64,000 nt of DNA from Salminus brasiliensis (Eukaryota; Chordata; Actinopteri; Characiformes; Bryconidae), in the NCBI RefSeq assembly GCF_030463535.1, contig NC_132888.1, forward strand, positions 6,243,081 to 6,307,080. Reading direction: 5' to 3'. A program made the position numbers and the translations under genes. Below are positions 35,677 through 48,727 of the stretch, piece by piece. Under the pieces are notes generated by a model, which worked only from the letters and a program-made list of their open reading frames with translations, had not been told where the DNA came from and searched no databases. Numbering within the stretch: position 1 is the first letter of the stretch; each line of letters begins with the position of its first letter.

Positions 35677-36279
35677 CAGGTAACACCACTGCCAATGTTT
35701 TTATAAATATTTCTAAATATATAAAGCTAACTAGTGCTACTTAATAAGCTACAAAGCTAAAGCTTGTCCCAGAAATGTCTGGAGTCGACTCGATTCCGAT
35801 CTGAATCGATTCAGAGGGTCGACTCCATACAGTTTTGTCGCTTTTACAAATTAAGTCATGAAGACAAACTGACTAAATAAAAAAGTACATTATTTCTGCT
35901 CATAGCAAAACAGTGTGCTGCTCACGCTAGCTAACTATCTTAACTGACTCAAAAGAGCCGATACTGAACCGGATCCCAGCTCCCTGTTGGATTGTTTAAG
36001 CACTAAGCAGGCCATTTAGACCGCAAACACGTTTTTATTACACATTTCTAGCTAGTTTAGCTTCCACATACAGTGCTACTAACCGATTTACCTATCGTGT
36101 AAAGTATTTGTGTTTTGCGCAGGCTGTGATCTGCAGAATCGATTCTGAAACCTCGGAGTCGACTCCCACTTCCTACACGCGTGCAAATCGTTGAATCGAC
36201 TCTCAGCTCTAGCAAATAGTGCGGTCCCACTGAACTGCTTCAGATGAGTGTTCAGATGACTGGCTTGTTTTAATCCGTG

Positions 36280-36281
36280 GG

Positions 36282-36317
<36 letters not shown>

Positions 36318-36411
36318 CGGGGAAAGAGGGTGGAACTGGGCGTGATTAGTTCATTGCGACACACACACACCTCTCTCCTAAGTGAACACACACACACACA
36401 CACACACACAC
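36280..36411. repeat. (GT)n and (CA)n tracts facing each other upstream of the formin
   Basis: (GT)n at about 36282-36315 and (CA)n at 36361-36370 and 36387-36410, separated by about 45 bp of purine-rich DNA. The tracts can pair with each other and are Z-DNA-prone. Confidence 0.85.
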
Positions 36412-36419
36412 TTACTCTC

Positions 36420-36500
36420 TCTTTCCTGCACCTGGAGCTGAAGCTGAAGCCCTTCTGAGAGGCTGTCAGAGGATTAAATTATACCAAGTTTTTTTAACAG
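36420..36500 (+). other. fhdc1-like: Putative non-coding first exon of the formin
   Basis: The segment ends TTTTAACAG directly before the donor GTAAGTGA at 36501. The following intron would be only 135 bp, mostly an (AT)n run, ending at the acceptor TATTTACAG (36635). Upstream lie (GT)n and (CA)n tracts. The transcription start is not visible. Confidence 0.5.
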
Positions 36501-36555
36501 GTAAGTGATTTTTACCCTTTCTAACAGTGAGATTATGATATATTATATCAGAAAT

Positions 36556-36556
<1 letters not shown>

Positions 36557-36606
<50 letters not shown>
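36557..36606. repeat. (AT)n in formin intron 1
   Basis: About 24 AT units within a 135-bp intron. Confidence 0.9.
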
Positions 36607-36610
<4 letters not shown>

Positions 36611-36635
36611 CCTTATAGACGTAACCTATTTACAG

Positions 36636-37077
36636 TGTGGAGACCTTTATCACTCCCCACCAATCCCCAGGAGACTCTGCCATGCACAAAGAAAAGACGT
36701 TCAGCTTATAGTGTGCCCAACTGCCACAACCCATGGCAGAACCACCACCACCGCCGCCACCACCACCTCCACCACCACCTCCTCCACCTCCTCCACCACC
36801 CCCTGTGCCAGGCTCCGGTGGGAGGCTGCTGTCCAGAGATGCCAGAAGGAGCTCCAGAATGCGAAACTTCAACTGGGAGGCCATCCCACATGACACTGTG
36901 CTGGGAAAACACAACATATGGACTGTGGAGAAGAAGAAAGAGTATGAACTGGACACCAAGCGCATGGAGGAACTGTTCAGCCGGGATGACCAACCCGACA
37001 GCAAGCGCCTGGCATCCGTACGGCGGAGCGTAAAAGGAACCCAGAGCAGGGGTCAGAAGGCCCAAGGGCCTGAAGTG
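36636..37077 (+). CDS. fhdc1-like: Formin exon 2: 5' UTR with uORF, start codon, proline tract, FH2 lasso
   Basis: Acceptor TTTACAG; 97 nt of 5' UTR contain a 9-codon uORF (36682-36711) that ends 21 nt before the main ATG at 36733. The main start sits in CCCATGG. Encodes residues 1-115: 21 prolines, VPGSGG, then [10 protein letters not shown] and [11 protein letters not shown] typical of the FH2 lasso. Donor GTCAGT at 37078 keeps phase 0 with the next exon. Confidence 0.9.
36682..36711 (+). promoter_or_regulatory. Upstream ORF in the formin 5' leader
   Basis: ATG CAC AAA ... TAG makes a nine-codon uORF wholly inside the leader, ending 21 nt upstream of the formin start. Its ATG context (TGCCATGC) has C at +4 and is moderate. 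Such uORFs commonly lower initiation downstream; the effect here is inferred. Confidence 0.5.
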
Positions 37078-40000
37078 GTCAGTTATTTTCTATTTTTTTT
37101 CCCCTTCCTTTTGGTTTCTGGGTGGAGTGGCCTGGAGGTACTCAGGTAGAAGTACTGATGCTGTGGTGAAATAGTGACTTTTCAAAGAACAGCTTGAGTA
37201 GAGGGCGAAAGCAGCAGCTTAAAGCACTGCTATAGCACTAAGTAACAAGTAGAGCTGGAGGAGAGCCTGTTTCTACATCTAGCATCTGTGAGCATGCAGG
37301 AGCTGAGGATTAATAGACTCTATTCTTCTATTTTTGGATCATTTTGATCTAAAATAAAGGCTAAATCTAAAATGTTGCCCATTGCAAAGCAGTGCTAATG
37401 CCCTTGCCAGTGTAACTTAATCAAATTAAATGCAAAAATCAGTTAGTAGCTAAATAATGGTCAATAAATACAATTAAGCTTTAGTTAAAAATGGATTCCG
37501 TTCCACATGAGTTTACCTGAGTAAAGGATCAGTTATTAGCATCATAGGATTTTTGAAATACCAGAATTTCAGATTTAAATTCATATGCATTCAATACCAT
37601 GTATAGTATCATAATGCTCAAGACTGAATTATACTGCTACTCTACAACACCAAAGGTCAGTTTCCTGGACAAGGCTTAAGCCTAGCAGCATTCCAATAGG
37701 AGATTCTCCATGGAAAAGGAAAATGACTAGACTTCTGCCGAGCATGTAACTCGGATTTTTTCCGACCCTCTGAACTCAGCATGTGACGTCAGATCAATAT
37801 GGCTGCTCACAGAATCAGCTTTAGTAGCTTTTCTTTATCCTTTATACTTGATTATAGTCGTTATAGGAACAATCCTAAATGGTGTATTTTAGAAAATTAA
37901 TTACTGGGAAAAAGCAAGACATAATGTTTTTTTTTTTATCAATACAATTCTATTCAAATTTAGGCAAAATACAACAACAACATGGCCTATTTAAATAATA
38001 AAATATCTGACACTGTGCTGAGTATGATAATATGCTTTGTGTAGAGGTTTACTTATTTTTTAACAAACTGACATTTTACTCAAATACAAGTATTAGCAGA
38101 TTTCTAGCAATCACTATTTGAAAATATTATTATAATATATTATATTTAATATATTAATTAACTTTAATTCAACTTTAATGTTCTACTTTACTTAATCATT
38201 AACTTATTAGTTGAAATAATCAGCTTGAAGTTTGTTAATTTGCTTAGACGTGAGAAAATTGATTTTCCAACTTTTTATAGTAAACATAACAGTTACAGTA
38301 AAACTTGTATTTTTGTACTGTATTTTTGGCTGAACAAATACTGAACTTATAATACTTTATAATTTACTTTACTTATTTTACTCTGTAAAATCCTTTAGAG
38401 CAAAAACCTTGTAGCTCCTTTGTTTTTTGGCAGTAGTTCTTATTTAGGGTCAAAATGTCATGATCAATTTCTTTTACATTGGTTTCCATTGAAAGCCAAG
38501 AAGGTTTTTCTGTCTGCTGCCTTTTTTTGCCTTTTTTGGAGGTACAAGGTTTAACCATGTAACTCTATAACCAGTTACCATTCAGTTGTGTTTATAGATA
38601 CAGATAGTGTAGAGCTCAAACACTGTTGCAGACTAAGTCTTGACACAATTATCTGGGCAATGTGTAAAGTATAAAATCCACGTACATGATCCTGATCCCT
38701 ACATGTCTGGAACTGACTGTCAGGCTGCTGAGAGACTGCAAGGTTGGGACATTTTCATAAGGCCTACTCATCTTTAGCATCTGTAGGTGTTTTGCATAAA
38801 CCGTTGACCTTACGGGTTGTTATCTTTTATGTAATAGTGGACGGTAGTACTTGTCTGGGAGCAAATTCTAGGCCTTTAACACATAGTAGACCTTAAAGGG
38901 CTTTGGAGTCGACAGACTTATGGGATGGTAATGTGTGTTTTATGACTTTGGGCCTTTTCAGAGCCAAGATAAAGCGACCTTTATTGCACAAACAGCATCA
39001 AAACAAGAAACACTGTGGTTCTGTTGACCTATTTTGACCCATATTTAACTCCATTGACCCACAGTTCAAACTTCCCTGCCTATCTTGAGTTGGCTTTGTT
39101 CATGTGACCCATATTGATCTTCTCAGATCCAGTGTTTTGCTGAGAAGCATTGCTGTTTGCTTGTTGGTGTGTTTGTGAGCTGTGTGGTTCGTGGTAGAGT
39201 AATTGTAATATGGCTTTGCTATGGAATGTGGGGGGACCTGATTTCCTAACGTTTCTGTTATCAGGTTTGTCAGAGAAGGAAAAAATGAGAGGCTTCCAGG
39301 TTAATCTGATATCTTTATACCTTTAGCAGTAGCTGTGGTGTGGCTGTGGTTTATAAGACCTACATATCAGTGGGTGAAGACTCATACTCTAACATTTTGA
39401 GCTAATAGTTGTCATTTCTTTGGGCTACACCCTTTATGGGTGAAGCTAGTGCTCTCATTTGGTACATGTTTGCACAAGGTTGATGCCTGTCTTATTTCCA
39501 ATAGCTGATGTTTGACTAATGCTCCAGTGTAGTCAAGTTTACTTTAATGTCGTGATCTTACTTGTTACCTGGGTGCATTGTACAAGCAGCTATAAGCACA
39601 GGGGTGTGTTATAATAGTCCATGCCTGTTATTGTTACCATGTTCCAAATTTTAGATGGACCAGTAGGTCTCGACCCTGGGCCTGAAGCACCCCTGCACAT
39701 CTTAGCTTAGTTTCCAGCTTAAACACACCACCTTCAACTCAACAAAAACAAAAATGTAAAGAGTAAAAAAAAAGTAAAAGTAAAAGTAATTTATTTAGTA
39801 AAATATCCTAAATCATTCAGATTAAGTGGAAAAAACATAAATTAATTAACTTAAATAAAGATTTTGCATAGAAACACTGTTATTTTACTGTTGATTTGTT
39901 TCTTACAGATCATTTTATATAATACTAAGGTTTTGTATGCAATTAAAAACAAAAAAGAAAAATATCTTTATAAATCTGGATTATTTTTCACAGTGTTGTT

Positions 40001-40320
40001 AATTAGCTAATTTCATGATCTAATTTTAAATTTACAGACATTTTCATCAAATGTTCTGCTGTGAAACACCATTATTTTACAGATTTTACCCAAATATTAT
40101 TATAATCCCTTATTATAAAACCTTCAATAAACTGACAACACTAAGTTCTGCAGAAACTACTTAACTACTTAGCAAACACTGACAGTATATCCCTGTCCCT
40201 ACATACAAGAGTGAACACTATAGTGCACAGCCAGTGCAGAGTCACACTCAGCAACACAGAGAAGTGGCAACTTGCTCTTACAGCCTACAACACTGGGACC
40301 ACAAGCAGTCAGCCAATACA

Positions 40321-40388
<68 letters not shown>

Positions 40389-41875
40389 ATGGCGAGTGTC
40401 TAATATGTATTGCTCACTCTGCTGGTGGCTGCATACTGGCTGCATATCACCACAGGATGATACTGTCAGTGTTTGGCAGTTAATGTTTAGTTAATTAAGG
40501 AATGACAGAATGAGGCTTTCTTCACTGCAGATTTTGGGTTAACTAGAAAGATTCAGTTAAAGTATTAAGATTTAACAACAAGTATTCTAGCATATGAGCA
40601 TATTAGTACCTTAATTACATTTAACATCATCTTTTTAATGTGCTACAGAACCTTTAGACCTTTAGTCATTTTTTAAGTTTTTAGGTGTTTGATTGTAATA
40701 ATTCAGGAAAATGTTTTTGAAGAATTTTAAATTAAATTTGTCTGTAGATTTATCGATTTGAATTAGGATATTTGACTTTAATTAAATACGTATAGTACAT
40801 ATAAAGTAAGTTCATATAAAACTAATTACTGAAAATAAAGTAATAACTAAACTAAGAAAAGATTTACCTTAAAAGTACAAGGTACTTTTTGGTTTTTATT
40901 TAATTGCATATGTTTGAAAGTTTGCATGTAAATATAAAGTTACAAAACAAATACAAAAAAAAACTAATAACTAAAACTAATAAAAGTAAATAAAAAAACC
41001 TAAAATATTAGTTTGGTCAAAAACATTTATATAATTAGCTTTGTGTTTTATTACTGATAATTATTGTCATTTTACATACATTTTTATGTAATTGCATGCT
41101 ATTTAAGAAAGCAGACAAATACTGTATAAATAATAATCATATTATATTCTTTTATTAAATAATAAATATAATTTGTAATTATTGGCATAATACTTACAAT
41201 AGCGATAGGTTATTAATTTACGGATATATCTGTAATTTTATGGGGGTTTTGTGTACAATTCCATTGAATTTGGATTTATGACTCAGCTGATTAGTTGATT
41301 ATCAGATGTGTTGGCAGCAGGGTGAACACTGAAATGTGAAGGACAGGGGGTCCTCCGGGGTCCAGAGTTGGGAACCACTGTTTTAAATGTTTTGTACAAT
41401 AAAGCTTCTCAAATAAGCTTCTCTGGAGATCTCTGGAAGTCAAGTTCACCAGCATTCATCATGTCCTGGAGTCAGCAATCAATAAAAGTGATAAACCTTT
41501 CTGTGTCCTCCCACCAGGTCTCCATTCTCAACGCCAAGAAGAACATGAACGTGGGCATTTTCCTCAAGCAGTTCAGGCGGTAAGTATGCTCAGTTTCCTG
41601 CCAGGTCCAGGGCAGAATTCCCATGGAGTCACACCTATGAGCTTCCACAAGTCTCTGCAAGCAAGGCATTTGAGAATTGCCTCACGGCAATGCTGAGAGC
41701 TCAGATGTGGCATGACTACACAGATAAGAGAGGTCAAATCATTAACGTCAGCTTTCTCCTCAGTCATACTGTGTCACCCATGGATTAGACCATGGTCTAT
41801 GACCAGGCCAAACTGATAGGTTCTCTTTGAGAGTGAATGGATCAATATTTAGGTGCCGGGGGAATTTTAAGATAT

Positions 41876-41911
<36 letters not shown>

Positions 41912-44900
41912 ACAGGCTGGGGCTTGTTCTGTATTAAGATGTTTTCAGTGCTTTACTAAGCGAGTTGATCCCATGCGTTTTGAGCAGTGAGGCTAAAGTA
42001 CAGCCTCAGCCAAGCCCATCACTATCCTCACTACCCTGACTTACCTAAAACAAAGGAATGTGGAAATCAGTGGGTTGCCCACTTCCTCTTGATGACGTTC
42101 ACACTCCATAAGTTCTGCACTGATATCTGGATCCAGTACAGTTTCAGCAGTAGGGTGAGTTTGATTGGTTGAACCTTTCATAGTCAGAGGAACAAGGTGC
42201 AGTGCAGTTATGGCTGTAAAAATATACAGGTCAACCAGAGCTGGGTGTCAGTACTGTTATGTTATTAAATGACTGTTTATTCATTTTCTTTTTATCATAA
42301 TTACAGCATATCATCAGTGTCACACAAAACCTTATAAGGCATGGACAAAAGTATTGGGACACCCCTTTTAATCGTTGAATTCAAGTGTCTCATTTAATCC
42401 TAATACCACAAGCCCCTAGCCCTGCAGTCTGCCTTTATTATACATTAGTGAAAGAATCAGTGGTACTAAAGAGCTCACTGAACTCCAGCATGGCTGCACC
42501 AACAACAAGTCAGCTGGTGAAATTTAGACCGTCCCTCCTAGATCTTCCTCCATCAGCTGTGAGTGGTGTTATTATTGAACAGTGGAAGAGTTTAGGAGGA
42601 ACAGCTCACAGAGAACAGCTCAGTGTCCACCGAGTGTCTGTCAGACCACGTAAAGTTACAGAGCAGGGTCAGGGCCGAGTGCTGAGCTCAAAGCAGAGTG
42701 CAGAAAAGCCTCCAACTGACTCAATAACTGCAGCAGAGCTCCAGACCTGCTGTTGCTGTTAGAGCTTAGAGCAAAGGGGGACTAGCGCCATATTATTGCC
42801 TGTGGATGCAGAATGGGATGTGCTAAAAGCTACTGTAGGTGTCCCAATACTTTTGTCCATACAGTGTATCTCTATAGTATATCTTGCTGTTTTTCACATC
42901 ATTTGAATATGAAAGCGGTTCTTTACATTGAGTCAAAATGCTATAACTTGATTACTTAATATAATATTATGGAAAATAAGAGGTTAAAATAAGATAACAT
43001 TCAGATTCTATCAAAATTTAACAGAATTCTGGTAGATTGTTTTGCTTTTGCTAATATTTGCAGTAGTCTTTGCGCTCTAGACAGACTATACTATAAAATA
43101 AAGCAATCTAGAACTGCTTTAGGCTCATTTATTATGCGTAAACCATAGCTGCAGTATGGTTCCCTTTATGGCTGTTGGGTCTGAAACCAGTGACGTTCTG
43201 ATGTAATGAAATCCGGTACGATGAATCATTGTTAAATAGAAGTAAACAAGGATGTAAGAAGTTAATCTGGTAAGGCCACTTAACTCAGGGGCCACATGCA
43301 CCGATCTGTGATCTGTGAATAACATTGATAATCTGGTTCCAATGGCAGCTGTCTAGGGGTGGATATATTAGGCAGCAAGTGAGCAGTCAGTTCTTGAGGG
43401 AAAGCAGGAAAAATCTGAGCCACTTTGACAAGAACCAAATTGTGATGGCTAAACGACTGGGTCAGAACATCTCCAAACATCTCCAAAATGTCCTGCAGGG
43501 TTTGTGGGGTGTTCCTGGTAGGTACTGGTGGCCAGTACCTACCAAAAGGGCTCTAAGAAAGGACAACCAGTGGACCAGCAACAGGGTCCTGGGTACATAA
43601 TGGAGGACCCAACTTAAAGGACTGAAAGGACCTACTGCTAACGTCCTAATGTCTAGAACCACAGTGCACCTTCAGGGGTCCTGTGGAGTCCATGCCCTTA
43701 GAGCTATTTGGCTAGGTGGTGTTAATGTTATGGCTAAAATGATTCTTTAGTCAAGTCAAGTGGGTTTATTGTCATTTCAACTACATACAGAGTACACAGT
43801 GAAACGAAACAACGTTCCTCCAGGACCATGGTGCAACATAGACAGTGCATACAAAACACAAGTGCAACACAAACAACACAAACTTTAGATATTTAGCTCA
43901 TTGATTTTAGTGTACTGCTGAGTCTCAGCACCAAAGTTGTTAGTTTTGGCATCCGTCCGCCAATAGGCAAAGTCGACCAATTCACCATTGCTTCCACCAT
44001 TAACCCATCCGTGCAGTGAACACACCCGTTGACAAAGCAAGCACACATGCCCGGATTAGTGTGCAGCCATCACTTGAGCGAAAATGGTTAATGGCCTTGC
44101 GCAAGGGACCAACAGGGGCAGCCTGCTGAGCCCAGGTTCAAACCCACAACCCTGTCATCAACAATAACCTGGTTCTCTAATCCCTAACTCACCACTGGCC
44201 CGGGCATGGTTGTTCTGAAATCCAGACTGCTGATGGGCCGTATGCATGTTACTAACATCAGCACTTCTTGATTAACCCCCCAGCACCTCACACTCGTTCT
44301 GGTCTAAACCACATCCACGTACAAGTACATATTTAAAAAAGTATACATTTTTAAGAAGTATCTAATCTAATTTTTTAAAGTTCACTCCTAATAATACTGT
44401 AATGTAATGAGTGATACACCTTATTGTAATAAGCCTTACTGTGTTAAGGGGTTAAGAATTAAACCTTAAGCCTTAATCATTATGCTTTGATCTGAAGATG
44501 CATCAACTTCACTATGAATTATAATCAATTACAACAATATTCATTAAAATATGCTCTTATATAAATTAAATATTAAATAGCCTGGCTATTTTTAACCTTA
44601 CAATTCTTCATCTACCTGTTTTTAAACAGTGTAAACAAGTCAATAACAGCTTTGAATAAAGCTTTGAATCATTTTCTGAAGAATCATAGTTGAATCATTG
44701 AGAGGTCCTGCCTTATCGAATCTTTTTATTCATATGATTCACTTGTAAAAAATGGTGCTACTTGTTCAGACTTCTGTGGACAGGACTGTTGTAAGACTCT
44801 TACCGCCGTTGCAACCAGCGAATTATCCATGATCTTGCAATATTGAGTCATGTCCTTGCTTGCTCATGTTGTGGAGAACATTTAAAAGGAATTCTCCAGC

Positions 44901-47900
44901 CATTTGTCAACCTGTAGTAAACTGTATGTCCAAACTGTATGTATATAGATGTATTGTATGTATATATATTAGATCTAGATGTATATAGATTATAGATCTG
45001 TATTAGGGAATTCTGCTACTTCATGGGGTGCCCATTTCTGACCCAGCATCACCTGTGTAAGTAAACAAGGTGTACAGTGCACTAATGAGTATGGCAGCTT
45101 GGTGTTCAGGTAGTAAGGACACAGCACACAGCTTAGTTACAGTAGAGGGAGTTCCAGTCCTATTGTATAATCTCCATAGGAAAGCACTGCCAGCAAAATG
45201 AGACGCTCTGGAGCAGCCTAAGGTCAACATACCCTATGCCAACTATCAGCTAGAGGGCCAGAGAGCTCTGCAGGATTGCAATGTGGAGCTGTGGAACTGA
45301 TCCGATACTTGGGTGAGCTGGAGTGGCGTTTGTGATCCATAACTAAACACCCAGCATCAGGACTTGACCTCAGTAATGTTCTTGTATCTGAATGCAATCA
45401 AATCCTCACTCATAAATGTTCCAACATCTAGAGTAAAGTCTTCCCAGTTGAGTAGATGGTGTTTCTGCAGCACGGGAGGAACGGATGTACTACTAATATC
45501 CTTTTATATTATGTATCTATATTTTGGGGGATGTGGTTAAGTCAGGTGACTAATGAAGCCACTGTTCTTCACCCTCCACAGGTCTGTCAGAGAAATTATT
45601 GAGGACATCTGCGATGGCAAGAGTAAAGGATTTGGCTCTGGAAAACTGGAGGAGTTGATTAAACTGCTGCCTGACTCTGGAGAGGTACGAGAACACGGTG
45701 CATGGATATGGGGTCCAGATATTTATCCAAAGTTGAGATGGCACTGATCTGATAGCAGGTATCGAGCCAAAATCAGGGTAAATTACTGGATCAGAGGATG
45801 CAGCTGAGTGGTGCAGCTGTCTAAGCATTGGCACAACCATCAGGGGATCATCCTTTATTTTAATCCCCAGTCATTACAGGTCACCATGTGCCTAAAAGTG
45901 AAACTCTATCCTGGCCTGTAGGACCATGGTCCTTCTGTACAAAATCAGTGGCCATTTTTATGTCGCCCATTCCTCAAGGGGGCGATAGTGGATGAATCAG
46001 AGAGTCTGTAAACTTGTGGACCGTAAAGGAAGAAGTGCACTGCTTTATTGGACCAGACAGCTGGCCAGAAGAAAACGCCCTAGTGGTTGAAAGCAACACT
46101 ATGTAGGATTTGTACCTCCAAATAGCAGCTTCTAAATGACTGTAATAGGGTGAATAGCGTCTCTATCATTGCTAATTCAGGCCTGAAACGCTACACTTGG
46201 TGTAGTGGGCCAGACAACACTCACGAGAACTGCGTAATTCTGCGTAACCCAAGTCATATTTGTGTAAAACCCTGTAATATTACTCTACCGCCTCAGTTAG
46301 GGCATTAAAAATGATTCGAAACTGACATTCTGAACCTTTTATTGACAATATCTTGCTCATGTTCTGTTTAAATGTCTTGTACTGTTCATGTACTGCCCCT
46401 GTAGCTCATGTGGATCCACTTACTAGTCAGCTCTGCTGTTAATTACAGAGGCCATGAGATACAGATCACACAAAGTCAAGCCAGGTATTTGGATGCAGCC
46501 ATAGTCTCAAGCTTTTTTAAGCTTCTGAAGCTTCACATGCTGGCACATTCTGCTGGTCCAATTGGTGTAAATACATCATGAATATCATATAAGCATATTG
46601 TTTTATTGGTAAACAACATGCTACTGCATGTGTAGTCACACCACTCCACCCCAGCCCGTCTGCAACATGGAAGCAACATGAAGGACAACTCAAACACCAG
46701 GCCAACTCAGCAACTCCAGCAGTTGCTCATGTACACTTGTCCTTGAGAGGTGGTTCAAAGCGCAAAGTACAACTCCCGACTGTAGGGGGAGCCCAGGAGC
46801 AAGAAATACCCATTCTCGAATAATGCTGCTTTAAGACAGCTCAGACAGTCTTGGTCAGTCGCTGTAATTCCCCATGTCGTAACAGAAAACACCTGTGTAT
46901 GGTTAGCTCAAAGAGCTTGCAAATCACATACTTGCATAAAGCTGTGTGTGTGTGTGTGTGGGGGGGGGGGTCTTCCTATAGAGCGAGGAGATGTTGGAGT
47001 AGTTTGATCATGGTAGGCTAAGGACAGGAGGAATATGGCCTGTATGGACAAAAAGTGTAATCGTCCCGTCTCTCTCGACAGGAGGATGTCATACTTTATT
47101 GCTTACATCGCACAAGCTAAAACAATATTTTGGTGTGGGTTTGATGGTGGTTTCAGGTGAAAGAGCTTCTTGCCTTTAAAGGAGACTATTCAACCCTCTC
47201 TGAAGCTGATCTGTTCATGGTGCAACTTGTGAAGGTTCCATGGTGAGTCCTGGTCTGTCCAGTCTTTGCTGTCTTGTGTACATTTGCAGTCCTTTCAGTA
47301 TATGATATTACTAGAGTGTGAGTCTGTAGCTCATGTGGATCCACTTACTAGTCAGCTCTGCTGTTAATTACAGAGGCAATGAGATACAGATCACACAAAG
47401 CTAAGCCAAGTATTTGGATGCAGCCATAGTCTCAGACTTTTTTAAGCTTCTGAAGTTTCACATGCTGGCACATTCTCCTGGTCCAATTGGTATAAATACA
47501 TCATGAATATCATATTAGCATATTGTTTTATTGGTATTGTTGTTAATGTTCATTGCATACAAATTTTATGAGAGTAAATTCCAGGCTTAGCTAAATTTAG
47601 ACATTCTGAATTCTAAAATTCCTGAATTAAATGCCACTACACAAATAAATAAAAGACCAAAAAAAAGGCTGGTGAGTTTGACTAGTACACATATTTACAT
47701 CCTATTGGAGCTGTACAATAATTAGCATAATGTAAACTATATTATATAGTATAGTATGTTATGTTTCCTTCTATTCTTCATGTGAGTAATATTTTCAGTG
47801 TTTTTAGGCCCACATTTGTAGACAATTCAGATTTTTTATTGTTTATATCTTTACTGTTAATCTTCTACTAGCTATGAGGAACGACTGAGAAGCTTAGTTC

Positions 47901-48450
47901 TCAAAGAAGAATTTCCCCATTTAATGGACGAGGTGAATCACTGCATTACCATCATGACTGCTGCTGGGAAAGGTAACGTCCCCACCTTACTTTTCATGCT
48001 GTAACAATAGTCCATATATTAGCATTTCCTGTGATTTCTATGCTGTTTAGAAGGCCTGCCCCTTCTTTTTTGTTTCCTTTATGAAGATGTTGTGACACTG
48101 CGTTAGGGGTGTGTTATGGCAGGAAACTCTGTACACACAGGATTCAGAAACACCATGCTAGTGTAGTACTCCACCATGCTAGTGTAGTATCCAGCCAATC
48201 AAATTAAATTGTCGGCTGCCTGGCCAGCTCAGGTTGGTTAAGCTGGATAAGCTTAGCCTAGATTAGGTATTGACCAGCATTGGGTATGTTTTTAGTTTGA
48301 GTTTGATGGTTTAGTTGGTTCACAAGCTTGATCAACCTGACCAAGCTAGACAACCAGTATGACTGTATCACCAAGCTGGTCAACCAGCATGACCAAGCTT
48401 GACCAAATTCAAATACACACACTGGGCTGGTCAAGACCTTGTAAACCAGC

Positions 48451-48530
<80 letters not shown>

Positions 48531-48672
48531 GCTGGTATATATATACTGCTCAAAAAATATACCTCAATATACGCTACCTCAATATAATTTGATTTCCATT
48601 GATGATTTTTGTGTGATTTTGTTGTCTGCACATTCAACTTTGTACAGAACAAAGTATTTATTTTTTTGAGCA

Positions 48673-48727
<55 letters not shown>

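Noticed and set aside
36554-37033. Open frame beginning with alternating Tyr-Ile
   Set aside because: It reads an (AT)n microsatellite and then the formin exon in a wrong frame.
36630-37065. Long minus-strand open frames rich in glycine or tryptophan opposite the formin exon
   Set aside because: They are the antisense of the proline codons of the formin exon; no conserved text.
42385-42762. 125-codon frame as an independent gene
   Set aside because: It lies fully between transposon terminal repeats; treated as a transposase relic.
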